This document shows positions 38,401 to 47,065 of a stretch of 64,000 nt of DNA, piece after piece. The first letter of the stretch is position 1, and every line of letters starts with the position of its first letter. Source of the DNA: Chloroflexota bacterium (GTDB taxonomy: Bacteria; Chloroflexota; UBA6077; JACCZL01); assembly GCA_020850535.1 (NCBI GenBank), contig JADZEM010000187.1, positions 1 to 64,000 on the forward strand, in the 5' to 3' direction. A program made the position numbers and the translations under genes. The notes beneath the pieces are model-generated. The model did not search any database, had not been told where the DNA came from, and worked only from the letters and a program-made list of their open reading frames with translations.

Positions 38401-39258
38401 GAGTCAACCCTTGCTCCTCCAGAGGCTATCAGGGTCATTCCCGCCGACGTCGAGAACATCGCTCTCTGGACTTCTGGAATCGACCTGGATGGTTGGACCA
38501 CGGGCTCTACATTCGTCGATCTGGCGCAGTCAAACCCGACATCGGACGTCGTCCTGCACGGTGTGGTACCACAGATCAATGACGCAACCTTCACCACTGA
38601 TCTCGATGTCTTGGTGGACGGACGGGCGGTCCTCCGTCAATCGCTCAGCGTCGGCACCTTTGAGCTGCGGGCACCATTGCCGCCTGGGGAAGAGCGCCGA
38701 CGGATTGAGCTACGCTTCACAGCTACGCAGCAGTTGCCCGACCCAGACGGGCGTCGAACAGCTGCCAGGCTGCAGTACATCGGCATTGAGCCACGGGAGC
38801 CTGGCGTCGCCCAACTTGCAGCCACTCCGATCACGGTGCAGCCTCCGGCATCACCGCCGCAGATTGTGCAAAGCCCGGCCGACCTAGTTCTCCCGAGCGT
38901 CAACGCCTCGGGAGCCAGTAGCGACGGCTGGGTCGGCCAGAGTACATCATTCAACCTGACCCAGCCGTCTGCGCCGTCGAGCTTCGTCGTACGCGGCATG
39001 GTGCCCTTAGTCGATGATCCAGGGTACACAACTCAGGTGCGTGTGCTGATCGATGGTCAGGAGAACGCCCGCCAAACGCTTGGCCTCGGCGATTTCGAGG
39101 TCCGCGCCATGCCGCCGCCTGGGGCTGGCACACGGCACGTCGAACTCTCCTTCTCGACAAGTCAGCAGCTTCCGGTGCCAGACGGTCGAACGGTCGGTGC
39201 CCGGCTCAGCTTCGTGGGATTCGAGCGTGACGCTCAGGTAACCTCACCTCCCAGGTAG
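35491..39258 (+). CDS. Polytopic membrane protein with three C-terminal extracytoplasmic repeats
   Basis: This 1255-aa protein starts on TTG 35491 (AAGGAG 6 nt upstream). Residues 1 to about 500 contain roughly a dozen hydrophobic segments (e.g. MLPLVLTLALFAFWLLTGF and PFVVVFVGALILTG), with an Asp/Tyr-rich first loop, a layout like integral membrane glycosyltransferases; the family is not certain. Residues about 500-860 are soluble. Three tandem repeats of about 110 aa follow at 863-971, 992-1102 and 1137-1250. Each carries a DGW near its start, FxTxLxVLVDGQ in the middle, FE(I/L)xAPxPxG, RRIELRF and a closing IGFE/IGIE. They look like beta-sandwich modules that may bind the glycan. It heads the nucleotide-sugar operon. 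Confidence 0.75.
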   Translation: MLPLVLTLALFAFWLLTGFGAITALHTQRNTVQSLLLAPSVGVCLIVLPTFWLSRASLPVSSFSVVLGIGLLLLSAFACWHSCRLRSVARLRPPVRAYLPFVVVFVGALILTGRPLFNFDFDWVSYANDDMANYVLDAQRLEDFGWLRPPDVTTITDGRDYSQLYWYFALEGSRPGSQLILAWVMSLTGLSGHEAFMPVILALDLVLISAAGGLMLQARRFRLAALLTCLLLSLSALNSLGVLYQLIAQVTGIGTLAATATLLLQPLTRRITAVVAIRQGILLAILAAGLLVLYPEITPFLGAAYVFYIAAMMVRSRSLAVSRMVLVETATTAGLGTVLLNTYLVSSIGYLLKQFGFATGDSNVLGVSDLVFPYYLVPSGLANLWGLQVLSELPGEPWLTTTIITGAMLTIAAICCSLLSTWRGHPVGPITLAMTLVAFQLFWKYNDFGLYKLAMFAQPFILGSLVVTWVSMNRNRLLQIIPLLLLGIIGIPAQYTYVEASKGSGLGFVSIVNASPGRINREFQDHLQRIDRSNDPQILLDTSNIVLAKFQSIYSRGIRTQFGSRNFFFTLMNVPISPIIGSNLVQSSVSLAQTLKSEQIIASFPWFIDSTDFSSEVLRIEGDPQEFTINTLGQSGPSISSCDYIVGTTRRVNFLNGRSFPGAPNESFFSEPCSSVHNFLIFVDSVLGRHYYNFNVRPEFVGINQLESDPLRNGRAFAGIGRRVLLQVMQPTSGPRLMIDLTATLKNDSDNRLPPALVIGSDRQPLPIVGRGSARVFSDPVMPASIADRNFIGLDMGIEGQRFPSHRAGVMALYGRDVRFDRRSLTAFVRDISLVSEEEYQELAPPSILTDFAKDLANADVEYSGLYEDGWISEAAFVGLTQPEVRVNVVARGEVPSIDNPDFSTELRLLVDGQEVARRVLKPGQFEIWAPVPSGSGRRRIELRFSEFQRLGGNDGRPVAALMHTIGFEPESTLAPPEAIRVIPADVENIALWTSGIDLDGWTTGSTFVDLAQSNPTSDVVLHGVVPQINDATFTTDLDVLVDGRAVLRQSLSVGTFELRAPLPPGEERRRIELRFTATQQLPDPDGRRTAARLQYIGIEPREPGVAQLAATPITVQPPASPPQIVQSPADLVLPSVNASGASSDGWVGQSTSFNLTQPSAPSSFVVRGMVPLVDDPGYTTQVRVLIDGQENARQTLGLGDFEVRAMPPPGAGTRHVELSFSTSQQLPVPDGRTVGARLSFVGFERDAQVTSPPR

Positions 39259-39375
39259 CGTCGCGAACGGTATCGTCCGTACCATATCTCGACACCGATC
39301 TGTCAGGGACGGGAATGCATCGTGTGATAGACCGACGGCCCTTGCTCGGTGTCAATCGCTGAATCACGAGGAAGC

Positions 39376-40356
39376 ATGACAACAGACCTGTCCCCCGATC
39401 TCAGGCGTGTCTTCGTCACCGGCGGCGCCGGCTTCATTGGCAGCAACCTCGTTGATCGCCTGCTCGCCCGTGGATGCCAGGTCACTGCCTACGACAACCT
39501 GTCCACATGCCAGACCGCTTTCCTGAACGATGCCATCAGTAGGCCCAATTTCCGGCTGGTCACAGCTGACCTTGGCGATATCGATGCTCTTCGAGCGGCG
39601 ATGGACGGACACGACTTCGTGTTTCATTTGGCCGCCAACGCGGACGTTCGGTTTGGCACCGAGTATCCGCGCCGCGATCTCGAGCAGAACGTCATCGCTA
39701 CCCACAACGTCCTCGAAGCGATGCGGCTGACCGGTGTGCGCCGACTCGCCTTCTCTTCGACTGGCTCGATCTACGGTGAGCCAACTGTCTTCCCTACGCC
39801 GGAGGACGCACCGTTCCCGATCCAGACGTCGCTCTACGGTGCTTCCAAGCTGGCTGCGGAGGGACTCATTGAAGCGTACTGCGAAGGGTTTGGATTTCAA
39901 GGCTACATCTTCCGGTTCGTCTCGGTTCTCGGCGAGCGCTACACCCACGGTCACGTCTTTGACTTCTACAAGAAGCTGCTGGCCGACCCGACGCGGCTCG
40001 AAGTGCTAGGTAACGGCAAGCAGCGAAAGTCGTACATGTACGTCCAGGACTGCATTGAGGCGATGCTGCTCGCGATCGACACCGTGACAGACAAGGTAGC
40101 GATCTTCAACCTTGGTGCCGACGAGTATATCGAGGTCAACGACTCGATTCGCTGCATCGTGGATCAACTCGGGATTGATCCAGAGCTACACTACTCCGGC
40201 GGTGAGCGCGGCTGGGTTGGCGATAGCCCATTCATCTTCCTCGACACACGGAAGATCCGCGCACTCGGTTGGCAGCCGAAGCTCACGATCCGGCAGGCGG
40301 TTGTGCGGACCATTCAGTATCTCCGGGATCACCAATGGCTGCTGGATCGACGGTGA
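39376..40356 (+). CDS. NAD-dependent nucleotide-sugar epimerase/dehydratase
   Basis: This 326-aa extended SDR has VFVTGGAGFIGSNLVDRLL, the HLAANADV block, SSTGSIYGE and the catalytic YGASKLAAE, resembling the UDP-glucose 4-epimerase group. Further conserved parts are YTHGHVFDFYKKLL and QRKSYMYVQDCIEAML. The exact sugar cannot be read from sequence. The start ATG 39376 has GAGGA close upstream; a GTG at 39349 is an alternative. Its TGA overlaps the GTG of the next gene, beginning a run of overlapping genes. Confidence 0.88.
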   Translation: MTTDLSPDLRRVFVTGGAGFIGSNLVDRLLARGCQVTAYDNLSTCQTAFLNDAISRPNFRLVTADLGDIDALRAAMDGHDFVFHLAANADVRFGTEYPRRDLEQNVIATHNVLEAMRLTGVRRLAFSSTGSIYGEPTVFPTPEDAPFPIQTSLYGASKLAAEGLIEAYCEGFGFQGYIFRFVSVLGERYTHGHVFDFYKKLLADPTRLEVLGNGKQRKSYMYVQDCIEAMLLAIDTVTDKVAIFNLGADEYIEVNDSIRCIVDQLGIDPELHYSGGERGWVGDSPFIFLDTRKIRALGWQPKLTIRQAVVRTIQYLRDHQWLLDRR

Positions 40357-41681
40357 GTACAGACCGGACGTTTACGGGTATCGTCTGCGTCTACGGTCTC
40401 TGGCATCTCGGCAGCGTAACGGCGGCCTGCCTGGCTGACGCCGGATTCTCAGTTGTTGGTCTCGATCTGGACGAGGGACGCATCAAAGGGTTGGCTGATG
40501 GCCGACCGCCAGTCGCTGAACCCGATCTTCCCGAATTGATGCAGCGTAGCCTGGCCACAGGCCTGCTGTCGTTCACTGCCGACCCGGCCACGGCGCTTGC
40601 TGCTGCCAACGTGCTCTGGGTCGCCTTCGACACGCCAGTTGACGAAGACGACCGCGCGGACGCAGCCTGGGTCCGCAACCAGCTCGAACACGTACGTGGA
40701 CTCATTCGACCTGGCACGTTGGTGTTGATCTCCTCCCAGGTTCCGGTCGGCTTCAGCGCACAAATCGAACAGGCGTGGCGCCAGACCGATCCAAGCCTAC
40801 AAATCGCCTGCTCCCCTGAGAATCTCCGTCTGGGTCAGGCGATAGAGGTCTTCCGCAATCCGGAGCGTGTCGTAGTCGGGACCGGCACAGGGACCGACCG
40901 TGCACGGCTCGCGGCGCTCTTCGCACCGTTCTCGGACCAGATTGAGTGGATGTCACTACAGTCGGCGGAGATGACGAAACATGCGTTGAACGGCTTTCTG
41001 GCGCTCTCCGTGGCGTATACCAATGAGCTTGCGCGGATCTGTGAACGGGTTGGTGCGGACGCATCGGAGGTGGAGCGCGGGCTGCGAAGCGAACCACGCA
41101 TCGGCCGACGGGCCTACGTCTCGCCCGGGCCGCCACTGGCTGGTGGGACACTGCTCAGAGATGTTGGCGTCCTGGGGCGGCTCGCCGCCGAGCACGGCAT
41201 CGCGAGTCCGATGGTTGACGCCATCCGGGTCAGCAATCACCTTCACCAGGACTGGTCGTACATCCGAACCCTCCATCTCGTGGGCGACGTGAAGCATCCT
41301 CGGGTGGCAGTGCTGGGCCTCACCTACAAGGCCGGGACGGACACACTGCGCCGCTCGGCATCGGTAGATCTGGCGCGGAAGCTCCTCGACGGCGGTATCC
41401 AGGTCTCCGCGTACGACCCGGCCGTGCGGGCGCTCCCGCTGGACTTGAGCGGAATTACGCTCGCTGCCAGCATCGACGGCGCCCTGACGGGTGCGGATGT
41501 GGCGATCCTGGCGACAGCCTGGCCGGAGTTTCGCACGCTCTCGGCAGACGATCTGGCGCGTACCATGTCGCAACCTCGACTGATCGATCAGGCTGGCTTC
41601 GTGCCGCATCTGGCCGGCGACCCACGAGTCATCTACGTCCGAGTGGGATATCCACTTGTGCCAGAGGGGACGAACGCATGA
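40353..41681 (+). CDS. UDP-glucose/GDP-mannose dehydrogenase-family protein lacking the catalytic Cys
   Basis: This 442-aa protein has the three-domain plan of nucleotide-sugar dehydrogenases: an N-terminal Rossmann domain (VCVYGLWHLGSVTAACLADAG), the central SAEMTKHALNGFLAL with Lys and Asn, and the C-terminal VAVLGLTYKAGTDTLRRS. The catalytic motif normally GFGGSCFPKD reads PPLAGGTLLRD, with Thr266 in place of the thiolate Cys. Without that Cys the usual two-step oxidation to an acid should fail, so it may make an aldehyde or do another reaction. I start it at GTG 40353, which overlaps the upstream stop (GTGA). Confidence 0.82.
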   Translation: MSTDRTFTGIVCVYGLWHLGSVTAACLADAGFSVVGLDLDEGRIKGLADGRPPVAEPDLPELMQRSLATGLLSFTADPATALAAANVLWVAFDTPVDEDDRADAAWVRNQLEHVRGLIRPGTLVLISSQVPVGFSAQIEQAWRQTDPSLQIACSPENLRLGQAIEVFRNPERVVVGTGTGTDRARLAALFAPFSDQIEWMSLQSAEMTKHALNGFLALSVAYTNELARICERVGADASEVERGLRSEPRIGRRAYVSPGPPLAGGTLLRDVGVLGRLAAEHGIASPMVDAIRVSNHLHQDWSYIRTLHLVGDVKHPRVAVLGLTYKAGTDTLRRSASVDLARKLLDGGIQVSAYDPAVRALPLDLSGITLAASIDGALTGADVAILATAWPEFRTLSADDLARTMSQPRLIDQAGFVPHLAGDPRVIYVRVGYPLVPEGTNA

Positions 41682-42544
41682 ACCTCTCCGGACGGACGGC
41701 GATCGTGACTGGCGCCAGCCGAGGCCTGGGGAAGGCTATTGCCGCTCGCTTGATCGCCGACGGCGCCAGCGTCATGCTCACCGGGCGCGATGCTGGCGTC
41801 TTGCAGGCAGCCGGTGAGGAGTTGGCGGCCGCTCGGCCTGACCCGAGCCAGCACGTCGTGTGGCAGGCTGGCGATGTCGCGGTCCAGGCCGATGTCGAGC
41901 AACTCGTCGCCTCAACGGTCGAGCAGCTTGGTCGCGTGGACGTGCTGGTCAGCAATGCCGGTGTCTATGGGCCGCTCGGGCTGATCGAAGAGGTGGATTG
42001 GGTCGAGTGGGTCCGAGCCGTCGAGATCAATCTCCTGGGGACGGTTCTGGCGTGCCGTTCTGTGGTCCCGTTGATGCGCCAGCAGGGCGGCGGCAAGATC
42101 GTCATCCTCTCTGGCGGCGGCGCCACGTCCCCACTTCCACGGGTCAGCGCCTATGCCGCGTCGAAGGCGGCGGTGGTCAGGTTCGGCGAGACGTTGGCCG
42201 AAGAGGTGAAGGACGCTGGTATTGATGTCAACGCTGTGGCGCCCGGAGCGCTCAACACCCGGCTGACCGATCAGATCGTGGCGGCTGGGCCGGAGAGGGT
42301 TGGAGCGAGCTTGCACAACCGGGCGGTCCAGTGGCAGGCGGGCAGCGCGACGCCGCTGGACGTTGGCGCCGATCTTGTGGCGTTCCTGGCATCTCCCGAG
42401 AGTGACGGCATCACCGGACGGCTGATCGCGGCAGTCTGGGACCCCTGGCGCGAGTTCCCTGCGCTGCGCGAGAAGATCGCGGCCAGCGATGTCTTCACGT
42501 TGCGGCGCATCGTTCCTGAAGACCGAGGGTGGGAGACGCCGTGA
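41678..42544 (+). CDS. SDR-family oxidoreductase
   Basis: This 288-aa classical short-chain dehydrogenase has the cofactor motif AIVTGASRGLGKAIAARL, the NAG of VLVSNAGVYG, a Ser in KIVILSGGGATS and YAASKAAVVRFGETLAEE with the catalytic Tyr and Lys. The PG motif reads VAPGALNTRLTD. The ATG overlaps the previous stop by 4 bp. It probably acts on a keto group of the operon's sugar intermediate. About 40 residues after the core (DPWREFPALREKI) are unlike the usual SDR end. Confidence 0.88.
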   Translation: MNLSGRTAIVTGASRGLGKAIAARLIADGASVMLTGRDAGVLQAAGEELAAARPDPSQHVVWQAGDVAVQADVEQLVASTVEQLGRVDVLVSNAGVYGPLGLIEEVDWVEWVRAVEINLLGTVLACRSVVPLMRQQGGGKIVILSGGGATSPLPRVSAYAASKAAVVRFGETLAEEVKDAGIDVNAVAPGALNTRLTDQIVAAGPERVGASLHNRAVQWQAGSATPLDVGADLVAFLASPESDGITGRLIAAVWDPWREFPALREKIAASDVFTLRRIVPEDRGWETP

Positions 42545-43530
42545 GGGTCGCGATCGTCGGATGCGGCCTGATCGGGCGAAAGCGTGCGGCTGCGCTCGGT
42601 GCACACCAGTTGGTCGCCTGCGCAGACATCTCGCTCGGGAACGCGGAGCGGCTGGCCGCTAGCTACCCAGACTGCGTTGCCAGTGCTGACTACCGCGAGA
42701 TCGTCCAGCAGCCGGACGTGGATGCGGTGATCGTCTCGACGACGAACAATGTGCTGGCCACGGCCGCCGTGGCGGCGGCGGAGGCTGGCAAGCACGTCCT
42801 GGTAGAGAAGCCCGCTGCGCGCTACGCCTTCGAGTTAGGTCCGCTCCTGGCCGCCGCGCAGACGCGCGGGGTGGTGGTGAAGGTGGGGTTCAACCACCGG
42901 TTTCACCCGGCCTTTCAGAAGGCGCGTGCTATCGTCGACGCGGGCGGGATCGGCGAGTTGGTATACATCCGTGCTCGGTATGGGCATGGCGGGCGCCCGG
43001 GCTACGACCGCGAGTGGCGGGCTGATCCAGAGATCGCCGGCGGCGGCGAAATGCTAGACCAGGGTGTCCACCTGATTGATCTGTCCCGCTGGTTCTGTGG
43101 TGACTTCGTGGAGGTCGCCGGGCACGTCGCTACGTTCTATTGGCAGATGCCGGTCGAAGACAATGGCTTCGCGATACTCAAGACGGCGAGCGGGCAGGTT
43201 GCCTGGCTCCATGCAAGCTGCACGGAGTGGAAGAACCTCTTCTCGTTTGAGATCTTCGGGTGCGATGGTAAGCTTCAGATCGACGGACTCGGCGGCAGCT
43301 ACGGCACGGAGCGCCTGACGTATTACCGCATGCTGCCAGAAATGGGGCCACCAGAGACGTCGGCCTGGGAGTACCCGCGTGAGGATCGCTCCTGGCACGC
43401 CGAGATCGAGCATTGGGTGGCGTGCATCGAGACAGGGCAGCAACTGAGTGGGACAGTCGAAGATGCCATCGCTGCGTTGACCATCGTCGAGCGACTATAC
43501 GAGGTGTCCGGCCGTGATCATCACGCGTAG
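42541..43530 (+). CDS. Gfo/Idh/MocA-family oxidoreductase
   Basis: This 329-aa protein starts at GTG 42541, overlapping the preceding TGA. It has an N-terminal Rossmann motif (RVAIVGCGLIGRKRAAAL), the family's conserved VLVEKPAARYAFE with Lys, and GGGEMLDQGVHLIDLSRWFCG with the catalytic-type Asp and His. Such enzymes oxidise or reduce sugars and nucleotide sugars, often giving 3-keto intermediates. With the SDR and the Cys-less dehydrogenase it adds a third oxidoreductase to the pathway. Confidence 0.9.
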   Translation: MRVAIVGCGLIGRKRAAALGAHQLVACADISLGNAERLAASYPDCVASADYREIVQQPDVDAVIVSTTNNVLATAAVAAAEAGKHVLVEKPAARYAFELGPLLAAAQTRGVVVKVGFNHRFHPAFQKARAIVDAGGIGELVYIRARYGHGGRPGYDREWRADPEIAGGGEMLDQGVHLIDLSRWFCGDFVEVAGHVATFYWQMPVEDNGFAILKTASGQVAWLHASCTEWKNLFSFEIFGCDGKLQIDGLGGSYGTERLTYYRMLPEMGPPETSAWEYPREDRSWHAEIEHWVACIETGQQLSGTVEDAIAALTIVERLYEVSGRDHHA

Positions 43531-44494
43531 CCCCTTGCGGATCACGCTGGGAGGTGGGGGGACGGACCTTGCCTCGTACTACGAGCAGTTCGGCGGCTTT
43601 CTGATTGCGGGGGCCATCGACAAGTACGTCTACATCACCATCCATGACACGTTCGTCGACGATCTGATCGTCAAGTACTCCAGCCTCGAACGTGTTGAAG
43701 CAGCCGAGCATCTCCAACATCCGATCATCCGGGAGGCGATGCGGCTGATGGAGATCGATGGGCGTGCCCTCGAAATCTCCAGCATGGCGGACATCCCGGC
43801 CGGCACCGGCCTCGGATCCTCCGGCAGCTTTACGACCGCCCTACTCAAGGCGCTGCACACCCACAAGAAGCACCTGATTCATCCGCGTGAGCTGGCCGAG
43901 CAGGCATGCCATGTGGAGATTGGACTCCTCAAGGAGGAGATCGGCAAGCAGGATCAGTACATCGCCGCCTTCGGGGGACTGACATGCCTGGAGTTTGCGC
44001 CGGGCGGCGAGGTGAACGCTATGCCCCTCCCGATCTCGACCGAGACCCGCTACAACCTCGAAGACGATCTGCTGCTATTCTTCACTGGCTACTCGCGGTC
44101 TGCGTCGAAGGTTTTGAGCGATCAGAACCGTCGAACCCTTGAGAGTGACCCCGAGGTGGAGCGCAATCTCCATGATCTTAAGGAGATCGCCTACAAGAGC
44201 CACGAGGCGCTCATCGAGGGCGATCTTCGCGCCTTCGCCGACCTTCTCAGCCTCCAGTGGGAGCAGAAGAAGCGGCGCACAGGTGCCGCCACCAACGAGG
44301 AGATCGACCGACTGTACCAGCTCGGGATGGAGAACGGCGCGCTCGGTGGGAAGCTTGTCGGGGCCGGTGGCGGCGGCTTCCTGATGTTCTACGCTGAGGA
44401 CAAGGCCCGCCTCCGTGCTGCCATGCGCGATGTCGGCCTCCGCGAAGTCCGTTTCCGCTTCGACTTCGAGGGCACCAAGGTTGTGATCCAGTGA
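43514..44494 (+). CDS. GHMP-family sugar kinase (heptose-7-phosphate-kinase-like)
   Basis: This 326-aa GHMP kinase has the N-terminal RSPLRITLGGGGTDLASYY, the phosphate loop IPAGTGLGSSGSFTTALL and the C-terminal KLVGAGGGGFLMFY. The opening and the Gly-rich TDLASYY segment match D-glycero-D-manno-heptose-7-phosphate kinases (HddA group), though related kinases act on fucose and other sugars. It starts on GTG 43514 inside the end of the Gfo/Idh gene. With the next gene it resembles the hddA-hddC pair that makes GDP-heptose, but no isomerase or heptose-bisphosphatase is in the window. Confidence 0.85.
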   Translation: MIITRSPLRITLGGGGTDLASYYEQFGGFLIAGAIDKYVYITIHDTFVDDLIVKYSSLERVEAAEHLQHPIIREAMRLMEIDGRALEISSMADIPAGTGLGSSGSFTTALLKALHTHKKHLIHPRELAEQACHVEIGLLKEEIGKQDQYIAAFGGLTCLEFAPGGEVNAMPLPISTETRYNLEDDLLLFFTGYSRSASKVLSDQNRRTLESDPEVERNLHDLKEIAYKSHEALIEGDLRAFADLLSLQWEQKKRRTGAATNEEIDRLYQLGMENGALGGKLVGAGGGGFLMFYAEDKARLRAAMRDVGLREVRFRFDFEGTKVVIQ

Positions 44495-44618
44495 GTCCTG
44501 AGGGTCTGCAAGGGAATAGCCGTTACTGCCGGAGGCAATATGCCTCGTTATGAAGGTGCCCTATGATGAGACGGTTATCTCCTGACGAGTCCTGACGTGG
44601 CGTTCGGGAGCTGAGGCT

Positions 44619-45347
44619 GTGAAGCTGTCCGAGGTCCCGGTAGCGATCCTGGCGGGTGGTCGAGCGACGCGCCTTGGGCTGCTCGCTGCCGATCTCCCGA
44701 AGTCGATGATTCCCGTCGCGGGGCACCCGTTTGTCGATCACCAGCTTGCGCTCCTCCAGCGTAGTGGCGTTCGTCGGGTCGTCTTCTGCGTCGGGCACCT
44801 CGGAGACCAGATCGAGGCCCATGTGGGCGATGGGGCTCGCTACGGTCTCGAAGTCAGGTACGCCTATGATGGTGAGCGGCTCCTTGGCACCGGCGGCGCC
44901 GTGCGTCGAGCCCTGCCGCTGATCGGTCCGTTGTGCCTCGTGATCTACGGTGACTCCTACCTGGATATCGACTATGCGGTGGTCCTGGAGCACTTTCTTC
45001 GGTGTCCCGAGCCGGCCCTGATGACCGTTTTCCGCAACGGACGGCAGTGGGACACGAGCAATGTGCACTTCCGCGATGGGCGGATCGTGCGGTACGACAA
45101 GCGCCAGCCGGACCCGGAGATGGCGTACATCGACTACGGCGCCAGTCTTTATCGCGCCGAGGCGCTCGAGCGAATTCCTCTGGGTGAGCCGTACGATCTC
45201 GGTGACCTGACCCACGAACTGGCAGCCGAGGGTTTGCTGGCCGGCTATGAGGTGACGCAGCGATTCTACGAGGTTGGATCGTTCCACGGCATCCGCGAGA
45301 CGGAGTGCTATCTCTTAAGGTCCGTCAGAGAATACGTTCCCGACTGA
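44619..45347 (+). CDS. Sugar-1-phosphate nucleotidyltransferase (HddC-like)
   Basis: This 242-aa protein has the nucleotide-binding start PVAILAGGRATRLG with PKSMIPVAGHPFVDHQL, then YGDSYLDIDY carrying the metal Asp, and YIDYGASLYR. It matches short sugar nucleotidyltransferases of the HddC/RfbA/GlmU N-domain type. Next to a heptose-kinase-like gene, guanylyl transfer to a heptose 1-phosphate is a reasonable guess. It starts on GTG 44619. It follows a 124-bp gap with a small hairpin (GAGGC/GCCTC near 44535), so it may have its own signal. Confidence 0.85.
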   Translation: MKLSEVPVAILAGGRATRLGLLAADLPKSMIPVAGHPFVDHQLALLQRSGVRRVVFCVGHLGDQIEAHVGDGARYGLEVRYAYDGERLLGTGGAVRRALPLIGPLCLVIYGDSYLDIDYAVVLEHFLRCPEPALMTVFRNGRQWDTSNVHFRDGRIVRYDKRQPDPEMAYIDYGASLYRAEALERIPLGEPYDLGDLTHELAAEGLLAGYEVTQRFYEVGSFHGIRETECYLLRSVREYVPD

Positions 45348-45409
45348 GGCTGTCGAGTGCCGACGACAAGCTCTGCCGGGGCGGGGATATCCGCGAACGC
45401 GCCGGCTCG

Positions 45410-47061
45410 TTCAGGATCTGCGCCGACATCAGGGCGCGCTGCCTGGGCAGCGCTCGCCCCGGCTCAGCGTCGCCAACAAACCCTTGACGCGGCGCGGCTG
45501 CTGTTGCTGTAAGAGAGCTTGAAGCACCCACTGGTGCCGGTCGTCGAGGATCTCCATTGGATCGATTCGGAGACCCAGGCGTTCCTCGATCTGCTGGTCG
45601 AGAGCCTGCCGGCCGCGCGTGCTGCTGCTGGTCACCTATCGTCCGGAGCATCGGCACGGGTGGAGAAACCGCAGCCACTGCACCCAGATCCGGATCGATC
45701 CGCTGGAAACGGCGCGCGTCGAGGTGCTGCTGTCCGAACTACTCGGGGACGACACATCGCTCGAATCGTTGAAGGCGTTGCTGCAAGGGCGGACACAGGC
45801 TAACCCGCTGTTCTTGGAGGAGAGCGTCTGCTCACTGGTGGAGACGGACGTCGTGGTGGGCGAACGTGGCGCGTACCGTCTGCCGAGCCCATTTCCGAGG
45901 TGCGAATACCGGCCTCCATCCAGAGCGTGGTGGCGGCCCGAATCGACCGCCTTCCACCGGCAGTGAAGGCGCTGCTTCAGACGGCCGCCGTGATCGGCAA
46001 AGATGTCCCAGCCTCGCTGCTCCGTGGCCTCACTGATGCTGACGACGACAAACTCGATCGCATGCTCGGGATACTTCGGGCTTCCGAGTTCCTGTACGCA
46101 GCCCGCCTGTTTCCGGAGCCGGTGTACACCTTCAAGCTCACCCTCACGCAGGAGGTCGCGTACGGCAGCCTGCTCCAGGAACGACGTCGGGTCTTGCACG
46201 CCTGCGTGGCCGACGCGAACCGGGAGACGTACGTTGACCGGCTCGCCGAGCACGTCGAGTGGCTCGCCTACAATGCCCTGCGCGCCGCGTTGGGGCAGTT
46301 GGCTGTGGTGTACTCTCGCGACGCCGGCCTGAAAGCGCAGACACGTTCGGCCGACCGCGGGGCCGCCGCATATTTCGAACAGGCACTCGAGGCGCCGCGG
46401 CATCTGCCCGACACCCGCGAGCATTTGGAGCAGGGGATCGAGATCCGACTGGCTTTGCGCCCGTCGCTCAGGCGGCTCGCCGAGAATGTGCGAGTCGGCG
46501 AGTACCTTCGCGAGGCAATGGCCGCGGCCGAGGTGCTGGGGGATCAGCGCCGCCTTTACGCTCGCCGGACGCACCGACGAAGCAGTGACGCTCCTGGAGC
46601 GAGCGGTGGCACAGGACACATCCGTTCGGGGGCGGATCTTCGAATCGGTCCTGCAAAGCCACCTGGGAGAGGCGTATCTGGCGAACGGCCGAATCCACGA
46701 TGCCGTTCGGCTTTGTCAGCAGGCGCTCGACCATGCCCCGGTACATGGCGAACGCAGCAACAAAGCGTATGCGCTGAAGCTCGCCGGCGATATCGCGACC
46801 CGGCGCTCGCCACCAGAGTCAAGGAGCGCCGAAGAGTCCTATCGCCGGGCGTTCACCCTCGCGGTGGACCTGGGTATGCGCCCGCTTCAGGCGCGCTGCC
46901 ACGTCCGCCTTGGGAATATGTACCGCCGCCTCGCTCGCCAGAACGAGGCCCGCGCAGAGCTCTCGACGGGCATCTCGATGCTTCAGGCGATGGGGATGAC
47001 GTATTGGCTGCGGGAGGCAGAGGTCACACTGGACCGGGCAGATCAGTCCCACCTCCCCTGA
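45410..47061 (+). pseudogene. Decayed STAND/AAA ATPase with TPR region (cyclase-associated type)
   Basis: The remnant reads in several frames. VVEDLHWIDSETQAFLDLLVES is at about 45545-45610. LLLVTYRPEHRHGWRN and LQGRTQANPLFLEESVCSL follow in a second frame. IPASIQSVVAARIDRLPPAV then LLQTAAVIGKDVP starts at about 45903. TPR-like LEQGIEIRLALRPSL, then a new frame from about 46550 (LAGRTDEAVTLLERAV to QARCHVRLGNMYRRLA), stops at 47061. These are the Walker B and repeat regions of the large ATPases usually fused to class III cyclases. The cyclase and Walker A parts are gone and at least three frameshifts exist. The left boundary is approximate; nothing is seen at 45348-45410. Confidence 0.8.
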
Positions 47062-47065
47062 CGGG

